A DNA stretch of 13,640 nucleotides from DYGX01 sp035325905 (GTDB taxonomy: Bacteria > Chloroflexota > Anaerolineae > Aggregatilineales > Aggregatilineaceae), in the NCBI GenBank assembly GCA_035325905.1, contig DAOKYY010000095.1:1-13640 (forward strand), written 5' to 3'. Within the stretch, counting starts at the first letter, position 1, and each line of letters begins with the position of its first letter. Below the pieces are notes generated by a model. That model saw nothing but the letters and a program-made list of their open reading frames with translations, searched no databases and was not told the origin of the DNA. The translations under genes were made by a program, and so were the position numbers. Shown piece after piece: positions 1-6,692 of this stretch.

Positions 1-38
1 TCTAATCCGGCGCCCATGCGCACCGCCAGCGGTGCGGG

Positions 39-44
39 TATAAT
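39..44 (+). promoter_or_regulatory. Possible -10 box of the Bax1-I gene
   Basis: A perfect TATAAT stands 43 bases before the preferred start codon of the Bax1-I gene at 88. No convincing -35 hexamer is found 16-18 bases upstream (the sequence there reads around ATGCGC), so the call rests on the -10 box alone. If it is used, transcription would begin near 51, downstream of the ATG at 16. That is one reason to prefer the later start. Confidence 0.4.
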
Positions 45-87
45 GGAAGTGCAAGGGGCCGACAGTGTGCGTAGGAGAATGACAGGC

Positions 88-792
88 ATGGACATTTATC
101 GCCCTCAACCCCAGGCGGCTGTGATCGGCAGCCGCGTCAGTATGCGCGAGGTGATGCAGCAGGTCTACCTGTGGATGATGGCGGGGCTGGGGCTGAGCGC
201 CGCCGTCGCCATCTTCTTCGCCACGGTGATGACCGAAGCCCTCGTCCCGGTGCTGCTACCCGCGGTCGTGATCGAGCTGGGGCTGGTGATTTACCTCAGC
301 ATGCGCATCATGAAGATGAGCGCGCAGCGCGCGACCGCGATCTACCTGATCTATGCCGCGCTCAACGGCGTGACGCTGGCGACGATCTTCTTCTGGGCCA
401 GCCTGGCCGATATCTGGCTGGCGCTGTTCGCCACCGGCGCGATGTTCGCCGCGATGAGCATCATCGGCTTCACGACCAACGTCGATCTGTCGGGGATGCG
501 CAGCTACCTGCTGATGGGCCTGATTGGCCTGATCATCGCCAGCGTGATCAACATGATCTGGGCCAGCTCCGCGCTGTACTGGATCGTGACCTACGCGGGC
601 GTGATCCTCTTTACCGCGCTGACCGCGTATGACACGCAGTGGATCAAGCGCGCCGCGACCGAGATCGAGATGTCCGGCATGGGCAGCGGCGAGGCGACCG
701 TCCGCCGCGTGGCGATCATCGGCGCGCTGAAGCTGTACCTTGACTTCATCAACCTGTTCCTGTACATCCTGCGGATCGTGAGCGACCGCTAG
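88..792 (+). CDS. Bax inhibitor-1 / YccA family membrane protein
   Basis: This is a 234-residue, strongly hydrophobic protein of the Bax1-I (UPF0005) family, integral to the cytoplasmic membrane. Bacterial members such as YetJ and YccA are seven-helix proteins linked to pH-sensitive calcium leak or to control of the FtsH protease. About seven hydrophobic segments are visible. The family's C-terminal signature is clear: AYDTQWIK, then GALKLYLDFINLFLYILR. The two acidic positions (Asp in YDTQ and Asp in LYLDFINLF) match those that form the di-aspartyl pH sensor in YetJ. The frame is open from ATG 16, but AGGAG at 73-77 lies 10 bases before ATG 88, and the extra N-terminal residues are not family-like. 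ATG 79 is too close to the AGGAG to be used. It appears monocistronic, with a terminator at 812-838. The family call is firm; the physiological role is not known from sequence. Confidence 0.93.
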   Translation: MDIYRPQPQAAVIGSRVSMREVMQQVYLWMMAGLGLSAAVAIFFATVMTEALVPVLLPAVVIELGLVIYLSMRIMKMSAQRATAIYLIYAALNGVTLATIFFWASLADIWLALFATGAMFAAMSIIGFTTNVDLSGMRSYLLMGLIGLIIASVINMIWASSALYWIVTYAGVILFTALTAYDTQWIKRAATEIEMSGMGSGEATVRRVAIIGALKLYLDFINLFLYILRIVSDR

Positions 793-811
793 GATCGGGC
801 TGGATCGTCCG

Positions 812-838
812 GCGGGCGCTTGCGCAAGCGCCCGCTTT
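812..838 (+). terminator. Palindromic hairpin terminator after Bax1-I gene
   Basis: Twenty bases after the stop codon is a perfect 24-base palindrome at 812-835. The arm GCGGGCGCTTGC is mirrored exactly, and the fold leaves only a tight loop. It is followed by TTT and then GC. The U-tract is short, so termination may be incomplete. The position between the Bax1-I stop and the methyltransferase start fits an intrinsic terminator. Confidence 0.7.
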
Positions 839-887
839 GCGTTAGCGCGGATGCTCGCAAAACGTGGCGAGGAAGCAACGGGAGCAT

Positions 888-1664
888 ATGACCCAGGACG
901 CGAAACGTCTCACCCAGCAGCAGTTCGGCATGCACGCGCAGGGCTACGTGCACTCCCCGACGCACGCCGCCGGAGCGACGCTCGACCGGCTGATCCACGC
1001 CATCGCGCCGCAGGAAGGGATGCGCGCCCTCGACGTGGCGACCGGCGGCGGGCACACCGCGCGGCGGCTTAACCAAGCGGGCGCGTGGACCGTCGCCGGA
1101 GACCTGACGCTGCCGATGCTCCAGGCGGCGCGGGCGGCCCTGTGCGCGCAGGGCTGCGACTCGGCCACTTTCGTCCAGCTTGACGCCGAGGACCTGCCGT
1201 TCGGCGCGGGGACCTTTGACGCGGTGACGTGCCGGGTCGCGCCGCACCATTTCCCGGACGTGGCGCGCTTTGTGCGCGAGATGGCGCGCGTCACGCGGCC
1301 CGGCGGCGCGGTCGGCGTGGTCGATCAGCTCACGCCCGGCGACCCGCAAGCGGCGCGCTACATCAACGCCTTCGAGCGCCTGCGCGATCCGAGCCATCTG
1401 TGGAGCTACAACCGGGCCGAATGGGAAGGGTTCTTCACCGGGGCGGGGCTGGCGATTGAGACGGTCGAGACGTTCGCGGTCGATCACACCCTCGGCGAGT
1501 GGTCCGAGCGGATGGGCTGTGACGCGGCGACCACGCTCCGCCTGCGTGCGATGATGGTCCAGGCGCCGCCGCCAGTGGCAGACTGGATGCAGCCGCACGT
1601 GCCGCCCGTCGGGGACCCGACGTTCGTCATCCGGCAGATTCTGATCGTCGGGCGCAAACGCTGA
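888..1664 (+). CDS. Class I SAM-dependent methyltransferase (UbiE/YcgJ-like)
   Basis: This is a 258-residue soluble Rossmann-fold methyltransferase of the Methyltransf_11 / UbiE-COQ5-like type. Motif I is ALDVATGGGHTA (about residues 47-58). The acidic residue after beta-2 is in AGDLTLPML (Asp72), and motif II is around DAEDLPFGAGTFDAVTCR (about 99-116), followed by APHHFPD and the RPGG turn near 137-140. These bind S-adenosylmethionine; the methyl acceptor cannot be read from the sequence. The C-terminal part (RLRDPSHLWSYNRAEW) resembles YcgJ-type enzymes. The start is taken as ATG 888, with GGGAG at 880-884 and GAGGA at 869-873 upstream. A GTG at 864 would add eight residues and cannot be excluded. 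It faces the SRPBCC gene tail to tail with a 10-base gap and no obvious terminator. Confidence 0.9.
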   Translation: MTQDAKRLTQQQFGMHAQGYVHSPTHAAGATLDRLIHAIAPQEGMRALDVATGGGHTARRLNQAGAWTVAGDLTLPMLQAARAALCAQGCDSATFVQLDAEDLPFGAGTFDAVTCRVAPHHFPDVARFVREMARVTRPGGAVGVVDQLTPGDPQAARYINAFERLRDPSHLWSYNRAEWEGFFTGAGLAIETVETFAVDHTLGEWSERMGCDAATTLRLRAMMVQAPPPVADWMQPHVPPVGDPTFVIRQILIVGRKR

Positions 1665-1674
1665 TTGCGCTGCT

Positions 1675-2337
1675 CTAGCTCTCCCGCTGCCAGCGCCAGA
1701 GGCTCGCCTGTGCCCGCTGGCGGATTCCGCGTAGCATCTTGCGCTCCATGATCAGGTGCGCCGCCTCGGACGCGCCCCACAGCAGGCGGTTGGCGCAGGT
1801 CGGCGGATAGGTCAGGCGGAAGCGGGCGATCAGCCGCGTGGCGTCGGCACCGTGCGGCTCCAGCACGAACGCCCACGACGCGCCGGCGCCGTCCGCACCT
1901 TCGGCGCCGTGTAACACCAGCGCGCGCTCCGGCTCGATCTGCGCGACGGCGAAGGCGGGCATCGGCTCTGGCCCCAGCCGGATCAGATCGCCAACGGCCA
2001 ACGCCTGTAGTTCCGGCACAATGCGCCGCGCCGAACGAGCGCCGTCCACGAAGTCCGCCGCGCCGGCCAGCCGCTCCAACGTGTCGTAGCTGTACCAGCC
2101 CGCGCGCCGCCAGCCGATCTGCACCAGCCAGGGCCAGATCGCGGCGGGCGGCGCGGCGATGCGGATCGCGCGCGTCGTGCTCAGGCGCGGCGCAGGGATC
2201 AGATCGTCGCCGGGCAGCGCGCGCAGGCGCTCGCCGGGAATCGCGCCCCAATTCCACAAGCGGCGCAACGCGAACAGCCCTCCGAACGCCGCAAGCGCCG
2301 CCAGCCAGCCTAAAGCTCGTTTCACCCGGCAGCTCAT
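1675..2337 (-). CDS. SRPBCC-like protein with N-terminal membrane anchor
   Basis: This 220-residue protein opens with a short basic stretch and a hydrophobic segment (about residues 8-26), then a likely SRPBCC (START/polyketide-cyclase-like) lipid-pocket fold. The segment from about residue 54, with TRAIRIAAPPAAIWPWLVQ, has the pattern of SRPBCC N-termini, where a beta strand precedes a helix carrying an Ile/Val-Trp motif. The later part, WAFVLEPHGADATRLIARFR, looks like the closing strands. The start ATG overlaps the glycosyltransferase stop as ATGA (2334-2337), with GGAG (2346-2349, minus strand) 8 bases upstream, so the two are almost certainly translationally coupled. SRPBCC proteins bind or modify hydrophobic ligands; a shared lipid-like substrate with the glycosyltransferase is an inference. 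The fold call is moderate because it rests on pattern only. Confidence 0.75.
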   Translation of the reverse strand: MSCRVKRALGWLAALAAFGGLFALRRLWNWGAIPGERLRALPGDDLIPAPRLSTTRAIRIAAPPAAIWPWLVQIGWRRAGWYSYDTLERLAGAADFVDGARSARRIVPELQALAVGDLIRLGPEPMPAFAVAQIEPERALVLHGAEGADGAGASWAFVLEPHGADATRLIARFRLTYPPTCANRLLWGASEAAHLIMERKMLRGIRQRAQASLWRWQRES

Positions 2338-3587
2338 CGACGCAGCTCCAACCGCTCGGCCAGCGCCTCGATATGCTCGGCGGCGCGCTCCGGCCCGCCC
2401 AGCGCGGCGAAGGACTGTTTCAGGCTGCGAACCGCGTTGTCAACCAGCGGCGTCGAAGTGATCGCGTGGACCGCCGCCGCAAGCTGGCCCTGGTGAATCT
2501 CGTGCGAGCGCAGCTCCAGCCCGACCTTCGCCTGGCGCGCGCGGCGCGCCTGCCCGCGCTGGTCGGCGGCGTGCGGCGTAATGATCTGCGGCAGGCCGTG
2601 CAGGATCGCGGCGTGGGTCGTGCCCATCCCGCCGTGGTGGAGGATCACGCGCAGGCGCGGGAAGACGCGATCGAAATCGACCCAGTTGAGCAGGCGCGTC
2701 CCGCCCGGCAGCCGCTGCTTCAGCAGCGTTTTCTGCTCCGGCGTGACGGGGTTGTTGCCGATGACGACCAGCGGGACGAAGTCATTTTCGGCCAGCGCCC
2801 GCGCGCCCCACACGAAAAAGTTGTGATCGCCGGTGAAAACGCTGCCGAGCGTCACCAGGCCGAGCGGCTGCTCGTCCGGGATCGCGCTCAGCCAGTCCGG
2901 CGTCAGCCCGCGTGGGGGCCGCGCCTGCCCGCCAACGAACTCAGTTTGCGGCAGGAACGATTCGCCCTGGTACCAGTACGGGCTGAAATAGCTGATATGC
3001 AGGTGCGGGCTGATCACGCTTGGCGCCGCCCCGCCGCCGAAGTTCGCGCCGGTCAGGCCGAACTGCGCGCACAGCCGCTCCAGCCGCGCCACGCCCTCGC
3101 GCCCGACCGGCTGCTGCGCGTAGGCAAGCTGATCGTCGTCCAGCGGCGGCCCGGCGGGCCACCCTCCCACGGCCAGCGGCACGTCGAGCAGCTCTGCCGC
3201 CAGCGCCGCCGCGCTCAAAAACGGATCGGTCACGATCAGGTCCGGCGCGCCGATCTCGTCCGCCAGCGCGCGCAACGCCTCGACCCCGCGCGGGACCAGC
3301 ACCTCGTCCAGCCACATGTCGAGCGCGCGCTGGTAGCGGGCCACGACCGGGTCGGCCATCGCCACCAGCGATCCGGGCAAGGGTGGCGGGGGCGGCGGCC
3401 AGCGCCAGCCGCTGTGCGCGATCGCGCTGAAGGGCACGCCCCCCGCCTCGACCAGCGGCCTGATGCGCTCTTCCGAGACCCAGCGCACGTCATGCCCTCG
3501 CTTTTGCAGCGCCTGGGCGGTTTTCAGCAGCCCGCCCCAGTCGAGGTGGCCGGGCAGCGGCGCAGAGGTAAACCAGATGCTCGCCAT
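2334..3587 (-). CDS. GT1-family (UDP-glycosyltransferase / macrolide-type) glycosyltransferase
   Basis: This 417-residue protein has the two-Rossmann-domain GT-B layout of GT1 (MGT/UGT) enzymes, which move a sugar from a nucleotide donor to a small hydrophobic acceptor. The N-terminal domain begins ASIWFTSAPLPGHLDWGGLLKTA, with the usual GH after a first beta strand. The donor-binding signature is near the C-terminus: HHGGMGTTHAAILHGLP (317-333), then TPHAADQ (337-343), whose final Asp-Gln contacts the sugar. A proline-rich loop (WRWPPPPPPLPG) lies near residue 63. The start is ATG 3587, with GGAG (3594-3597, minus strand) 6 bases upstream; an in-frame TTG at 3590 is immediately before it. 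It is the first gene of a two-gene operon with the SRPBCC-like gene. Acceptor and sugar are unknown; sterol, polyketide or carotenoid acceptors are all possible for this family. Confidence 0.9.
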   Translation of the reverse strand: MASIWFTSAPLPGHLDWGGLLKTAQALQKRGHDVRWVSEERIRPLVEAGGVPFSAIAHSGWRWPPPPPPLPGSLVAMADPVVARYQRALDMWLDEVLVPRGVEALRALADEIGAPDLIVTDPFLSAAALAAELLDVPLAVGGWPAGPPLDDDQLAYAQQPVGREGVARLERLCAQFGLTGANFGGGAAPSVISPHLHISYFSPYWYQGESFLPQTEFVGGQARPPRGLTPDWLSAIPDEQPLGLVTLGSVFTGDHNFFVWGARALAENDFVPLVVIGNNPVTPEQKTLLKQRLPGGTRLLNWVDFDRVFPRLRVILHHGGMGTTHAAILHGLPQIITPHAADQRGQARRARQAKVGLELRSHEIHQGQLAAAVHAITSTPLVDNAVRSLKQSFAALGGPERAAEHIEALAERLELRR

Positions 3588-3598
3588 CAATCTCTCCG

Positions 3599-3721
3599 CG
3601 TTCTAGAGGTTGTTGCACTTCGTGGTCTAGTCTCTAGGCCATCCCCCCATCCTTCCGACCTCCGGTCGGCTTTCCGGGGGATGGGGGTTTTTCTTCGACG
3701 CAAGTTCATAACACGTTCTAG
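3599..3721. repeat. Hairpin element between 8-bp direct repeats
   Basis: The space between the DUF2142 and glycosyltransferase genes is bounded by the direct repeat CGTTCTAG (3599-3606 and 3714-3721). The second copy overlaps the DUF2142 stop codon. Inside the repeats, the left end (CTAGAGGTTGTTGCACTTCG) and the complement of the right end (CTAGAACGTGTTATGAACTT) are imperfect inverted repeats. The centre is a strong nested hairpin. This looks like a small MITE-like or dispersed repetitive element, but the repeats are short and chance cannot be excluded. No coding potential is seen. Confidence 0.35.
3644..3692 (+). terminator. Nested hairpin with T-run (terminator-like)
   Basis: CCCCCATCC (3644-3652) pairs perfectly with GGATGGGGG (3679-3687). 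Within it, CCGACC (3655-3660) pairs with GGTCGG (3664-3669) around a TCC loop. Five Ts follow at 3688-3692 on the plus strand. Both flanking genes are on the minus strand, where the hairpin also forms 30 bases past the DUF2142 stop but lacks a U-tract. It may still slow or end DUF2142 transcription, but its T-run faces the wrong way for that job. Confidence 0.5.
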
Positions 3722-5922
3722 TGCTCGCTATCCCGCTCATCCGGCCTGAGCGTCAGCAGCGAATCGGCTACCTCGCGCCCGGCGCGATCCTCGACCGGCA
3801 GGCGCTCCAGCGTGGCCGGGTCGTACAGCCCGACGCGCACGCGCCACCCATCCGGCAGCGGCGCGCCGGACGCGAGCGTCAGGCAGTCGCGCACGCGCTC
3901 GTCGCGCGCCCAGGCTCCGGTCGGATACGCGCCCTCACGCGGCGGGCGGTCAAGCTGATCCAGCAGCGCGCCATCCGGCCCTTCGAGCCGCGCCACGACC
4001 GTGTAATCGGTCGCCATCTCCGCCCGCGCGATCCACGTCAGGCAAACCTCAACCGCCCTGTCACGCGGGTCGATTGTCGCGTCGAGCAGGCCCACGCCGC
4101 TGCCAAAGCGCGCTTGCGGCTCGCCCGGCTGCGGCGGGCCGTTGATCGCCAGCCGCCCCACAATCGGCGTGACCTCATTCCCGCTCGCGTCCCGCGCCGG
4201 GATCGGCGCGCCCGTCGCCGGGTCGTACAGCCCGGCTACCAGCGGGACAACCTGCTGCGGCGCGGCGTCCGCAGGAATCGCCACGGTGAAATGCTCCGCC
4301 CACGTCTCCCCAGCGCGCCAGTCGGTCGCCAGCAGGTTGCCGGTGGCGGGGATGCTGTCGCGCCGCACCACGTCCGATCCCGCGCTGTGCAGATACGTTT
4401 GCAGCGAGCGGTCCGCCGGGCCAAGCGCCCGCCAGTAGAGCGAGAGCGTAATCGTCTCGCCGGGGCGCGCGCGCGGCGACACCGGTCCGCTTCCAATGAG
4501 TTCGGCCAGCCCGTCGAAGCGCAGCGCCGCCGGGCGCTCGATCTGCTCCGGCGCAGGCGACACGCGATAGGCGGGCAGATAGTAGCCAAGCAGCGAAACG
4601 GTCGCAACCCCCGCCAGCGCCAGAGCGACCGCGAGCGTGACCGGGGCGCGCAGGCGGCGCGGCGTCCAGGCGTCCAGCCCAAAGGCGATCAGCGCCGCCC
4701 AGGCGGCGATCCCCGGCAGCAGGAAACGCCCCTGGTTGCCGGACCAGACCCGGCTGGCCCAGTAGAACGCCGCCGCCAGCCACGCCAGCCCATAGACCGC
4801 CATCACCGCCGCGTAGCGCCGATCTTGCGGCACGACGGGCCGCCGCAGCGCGCGCAGGAGTTGGAAACCGGCCCCGGCCAGCGCCAGCGCCGCCAGCCCG
4901 TCGAAGAAGCGGTAGATCGCGCTCGACACGGCGACGCTGCCGCCGCCAAAGCGCGCCCAGAACGTCTCGTAGGCGAAGCCGAAACGCTGCCAGCCGATGT
5001 CGAACGCCACGCCGCCGTCCCGAATCTGCTCGGACGGCGCGGACCAGCGGAACAGGACTTCGACGCCGGTCGGGTCGTCGTAGAGCGCCCAGTTACGCGC
5101 GTACCACCAGCCCGCGATCAGCGCCACCAGCGCGACGGTCAGCGCCGCGCCGCGCCAGCTTCGCCGGTCGAGCAGCGTCGTCACCGCCGCTGGGAAGATC
5201 AGAAACGCCGCGCTGAGCTTGGTCAGCAGCGCCAGCCCCATGACCGCGCCGAGCAGCGCCGCCCGCCGCCACGAGGGGCCGTCGCGCACCTGCCGCAGCA
5301 GCAGGTACAGGCTGAGCGTGATCAGCAGATACGAGAGCGCGTCGTTGGTGACGACACTCGACATGTAGGCGAACTGCGGCATAAAGACCAGCGCCGCCAG
5401 CGCCAGCAGACGCCGGTCCGGGCGATCCGGCCACAGCAGGCGGAACACCCCGTAGCCTGCCAGCGCGGTCCCAGCGCCAAACGCAACCGACAGCAGGCGC
5501 AGCAGGTGCACCGTGCGCGCAATCGCGCTCTCGGCGTAGGGAAACCGCTCGGCGCGGGCGTGCAGAAACAGATTCTTGTTGTCGTTACCGGGCACTTCGA
5601 AGCGATAGCCGTAGGTGGGGTTCAGCCGCTCCTCGAAGTGATCGAAGCCGTCGTCGCCGAGCGCGCGAACGGGTAGCGCCGCCAGGGCGTAGTACAGGAT
5701 CGGCTGGTGAAACTCGCCCCAGGCGCCAGTGTCGAAGCTCTGGATCAGCGCGGCATCCGGCAGGCGGCCGGTCCGCGCCAGGGCGCGCACATAGCGATAG
5801 TGCTCGATCTCGTCCGGCCCCTCGAAGATCGGCCCCAGGCTGAACCCGACCGCCAGCGGGACGAACGCCGCCAGCAGCAGAGCCACCAGCGCGCGCTCGG
5901 TCCGCGCCGTGAGAGCGAGCAT
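3718..5922 (-). CDS. DUF2142 family membrane protein, predicted glycosyltransferase-like
   Basis: This 734-residue protein has an N-terminal polytopic half (about residues 1-480, roughly ten to twelve hydrophobic segments) and a hydrophilic beta-rich tail. The segment after the first helix, GPIFEGPDEIEHYRYVRALA (about 30-49), carries the Pro-Asp-Glu and His pattern of DUF2142 and of GT-C (GT39/PMT-like) enzymes, where the acidic pair lies in the first outer loop. Such proteins are thought to use lipid-linked sugars at the outer membrane face. The tail holds two related modules, each ending in a similar block: LYDPATGAPIPARDASGNEV (565-584) and LYDPATLERLPVEDRAGREV (699-718). The frame is open to ATG 6024, but a promoter at 5973-6002 lies inside that extension. 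ATG 5922 is therefore preferred, with a weak AAGGA upstream. Catalytic activity is inferred, not shown. Confidence 0.82.
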   Translation of the reverse strand: MLALTARTERALVALLLAAFVPLAVGFSLGPIFEGPDEIEHYRYVRALARTGRLPDAALIQSFDTGAWGEFHQPILYYALAALPVRALGDDGFDHFEERLNPTYGYRFEVPGNDNKNLFLHARAERFPYAESAIARTVHLLRLLSVAFGAGTALAGYGVFRLLWPDRPDRRLLALAALVFMPQFAYMSSVVTNDALSYLLITLSLYLLLRQVRDGPSWRRAALLGAVMGLALLTKLSAAFLIFPAAVTTLLDRRSWRGAALTVALVALIAGWWYARNWALYDDPTGVEVLFRWSAPSEQIRDGGVAFDIGWQRFGFAYETFWARFGGGSVAVSSAIYRFFDGLAALALAGAGFQLLRALRRPVVPQDRRYAAVMAVYGLAWLAAAFYWASRVWSGNQGRFLLPGIAAWAALIAFGLDAWTPRRLRAPVTLAVALALAGVATVSLLGYYLPAYRVSPAPEQIERPAALRFDGLAELIGSGPVSPRARPGETITLSLYWRALGPADRSLQTYLHSAGSDVVRRDSIPATGNLLATDWRAGETWAEHFTVAIPADAAPQQVVPLVAGLYDPATGAPIPARDASGNEVTPIVGRLAINGPPQPGEPQARFGSGVGLLDATIDPRDRAVEVCLTWIARAEMATDYTVVARLEGPDGALLDQLDRPPREGAYPTGAWARDERVRDCLTLASGAPLPDGWRVRVGLYDPATLERLPVEDRAGREVADSLLTLRPDERDSEH

Positions 5923-5972
5923 GTTGTCTACGCCATCCTTTCGGTGTGCATCGCGCTGAAAGGCCCCGCCCC

Positions 5973-6002
5973 GGTATACCACCCCGCCCCGGCCCGCGTC
6001 AA
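5973..6002 (-). promoter_or_regulatory. Sigma-70-like promoter of the DUF2142 gene
   Basis: On the minus strand, TTGACG (6002-5997) is followed by an 18-base spacer and TATACC (5978-5973). A TG one base upstream of the -10 box gives an extended -10. Predicted transcription starts near 5966, leaving a leader of about 44 bases before ATG 5922. This places the promoter inside the longer open frame and fixes the start choice for the DUF2142 gene. Confidence 0.65.
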
Positions 6003-6030
6003 CCCGCGCCCTGCCCACCGGCAACGATTC

Positions 6031-6076
6031 TTGCTATAACTTTCCATAGCTCTATAGAGCCGTAAGGTGCTATACC
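6031..6076 (+). promoter_or_regulatory. Promoter region with operator-like palindrome before the PPOX gene
   Basis: This AT-rich stretch in otherwise GC-rich DNA holds two TGCTATA copies 36 bases apart (6032-6038 and 6068-6074). The second forms an extended -10 box, TGCTATACC. Between them is a perfect 12-base palindrome, GCTCTATAGAGC (6049-6060), which contains TATAGA 16 bases after TTGCTA (6031-6036). Which -10 box is used is unclear. The palindrome overlapping the promoter is what a small dimeric repressor site would look like, but no regulator gene is in the window. Confidence 0.45.
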
Positions 6077-6101
6077 GCAGACAGTCATATGAGGAGTAGT
6101 T

Positions 6102-6512
6102 ATGGCAGCGCAGATTCCCGAGTCTCACCGCGACCTGCTCGACGGCCCAGTCGTCGTCGGGCTGGTGACGGTGATGCCCGACGGCCAGCCGCAGGCGACG
6201 CCGGTCTGGTGCGCCTATGACGGCGCGCACATCGTCGTCAATACCGCGCGCGGGCGCCAGAAGGATCGCAACATGCAGGCGAACCCGAAGGTCACGGTCC
6301 TGGCGGTTGATCCGCAAAACCCGTATCGCTTTCTCGAAGTACGCGGCGAGGTCGCGGAGAGCACCGAGCAAGGCGCGCTTGACGTGATCAACCAGCTTTC
6401 AAAGAAGTACACCGGCAACGCGGATTATTACGGGCGCAATCCACAGATGCGCGGCAAAGAGCAGCGCATCACCTACAAGATTCGGCCCCTGCACGTCGTG
6501 GCGCGGGGCTGA
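6102..6512 (+). CDS. PPOX-class F420-dependent oxidoreductase
   Basis: This 136-residue single-domain protein has the split beta-barrel fold of the pyridoxamine-phosphate-oxidase superfamily. It is of the size and layout of the Rv1155-like group that binds F420 or FMN. Visible features are VVGLVTVMPDGQPQATPVWCAYDGAHIVVNTARGRQKDRNMQANPKVTV (about residues 18-66), where the Arg/Lys-rich segment after the third strand binds the cofactor phosphate. It is followed by RFLEVRGEVAE and a C-terminal dimer strand (RITYKIRPLHVV). Members reduce small substrates with F420H2 or act as flavin or F420 carriers; the substrate is unknown. ATG 6102 has GAGGAG (6091-6096) 5 bases upstream, a clear site. It is monocistronic, divergent from the DUF2142 gene and followed by a terminator. 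Confidence 0.9.
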   Translation: MAAQIPESHRDLLDGPVVVGLVTVMPDGQPQATPVWCAYDGAHIVVNTARGRQKDRNMQANPKVTVLAVDPQNPYRFLEVRGEVAESTEQGALDVINQLSKKYTGNADYYGRNPQMRGKEQRITYKIRPLHVVARG

Positions 6513-6527
6513 TAGCGACGCGGTGTA

Positions 6528-6573
6528 GCGGGGCGAAGGGCCGCGCACCGGCGCCCCACGCCCCGCCACTTTT
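6528..6573 (+). terminator. Rho-independent terminator after the PPOX gene
   Basis: GCGGGGCG (6528-6535) pairs perfectly with CGCCCCGC (6559-6566). The loop can itself pair GGGC (6538-6541) with GCCC (6553-6556). TTTT follows at 6570-6573. A second fold is possible, with GGGCGAA (6531-6537) pairing to TTCGCCC (6572-6578). It lies 15 bases after the stop codon. Confidence 0.7.
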
Positions 6574-6597
6574 CGCCCTACGCTGGCCCGCTCGCTC

Positions 6598-6626
6598 TTG
6601 AAACCACCCGCCATCTGCGCTAGGGT
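6598..6626 (+). promoter_or_regulatory. Candidate promoter of the tandem C39/TPR genes
   Basis: TTGAAA (6598-6603) is separated by exactly 17 bases from TAGGGT (6621-6626). The -35 box is good and the -10 box weak. The predicted start near 6633 gives a leader of about 60 bases before ATG 6693. It sits just after the PPOX terminator, where a new transcription unit must begin. Confidence 0.4.
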
Positions 6627-6692
6627 AGTCCGCAGCGGCCAGCGGTCCGCGCCCGGCACACACTCCCTGTCGGTCAGTTGAGGCAACCCTCC

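Noticed and set aside
789..1598. Open frame of 269 codons on the minus strand opposite the methyltransferase
   Set aside because: Arg/His-rich shadow translation with no motif; the plus strand has canonical SAM motifs.
2373..3749. Open frame of 458 codons on the plus strand opposite the glycosyltransferase
   Set aside because: Arg/Ala-rich shadow frame; the opposite strand carries clear GT1 motifs and a good ribosome binding site.
3721..5676. Open frame of 651 codons on the plus strand opposite the DUF2142 gene
   Set aside because: Its translation is a low-complexity Arg/Gln/Pro-rich shadow, a common by-product of high-GC third-codon bias, with no domain pattern, while the minus strand encodes a clear membrane protein.
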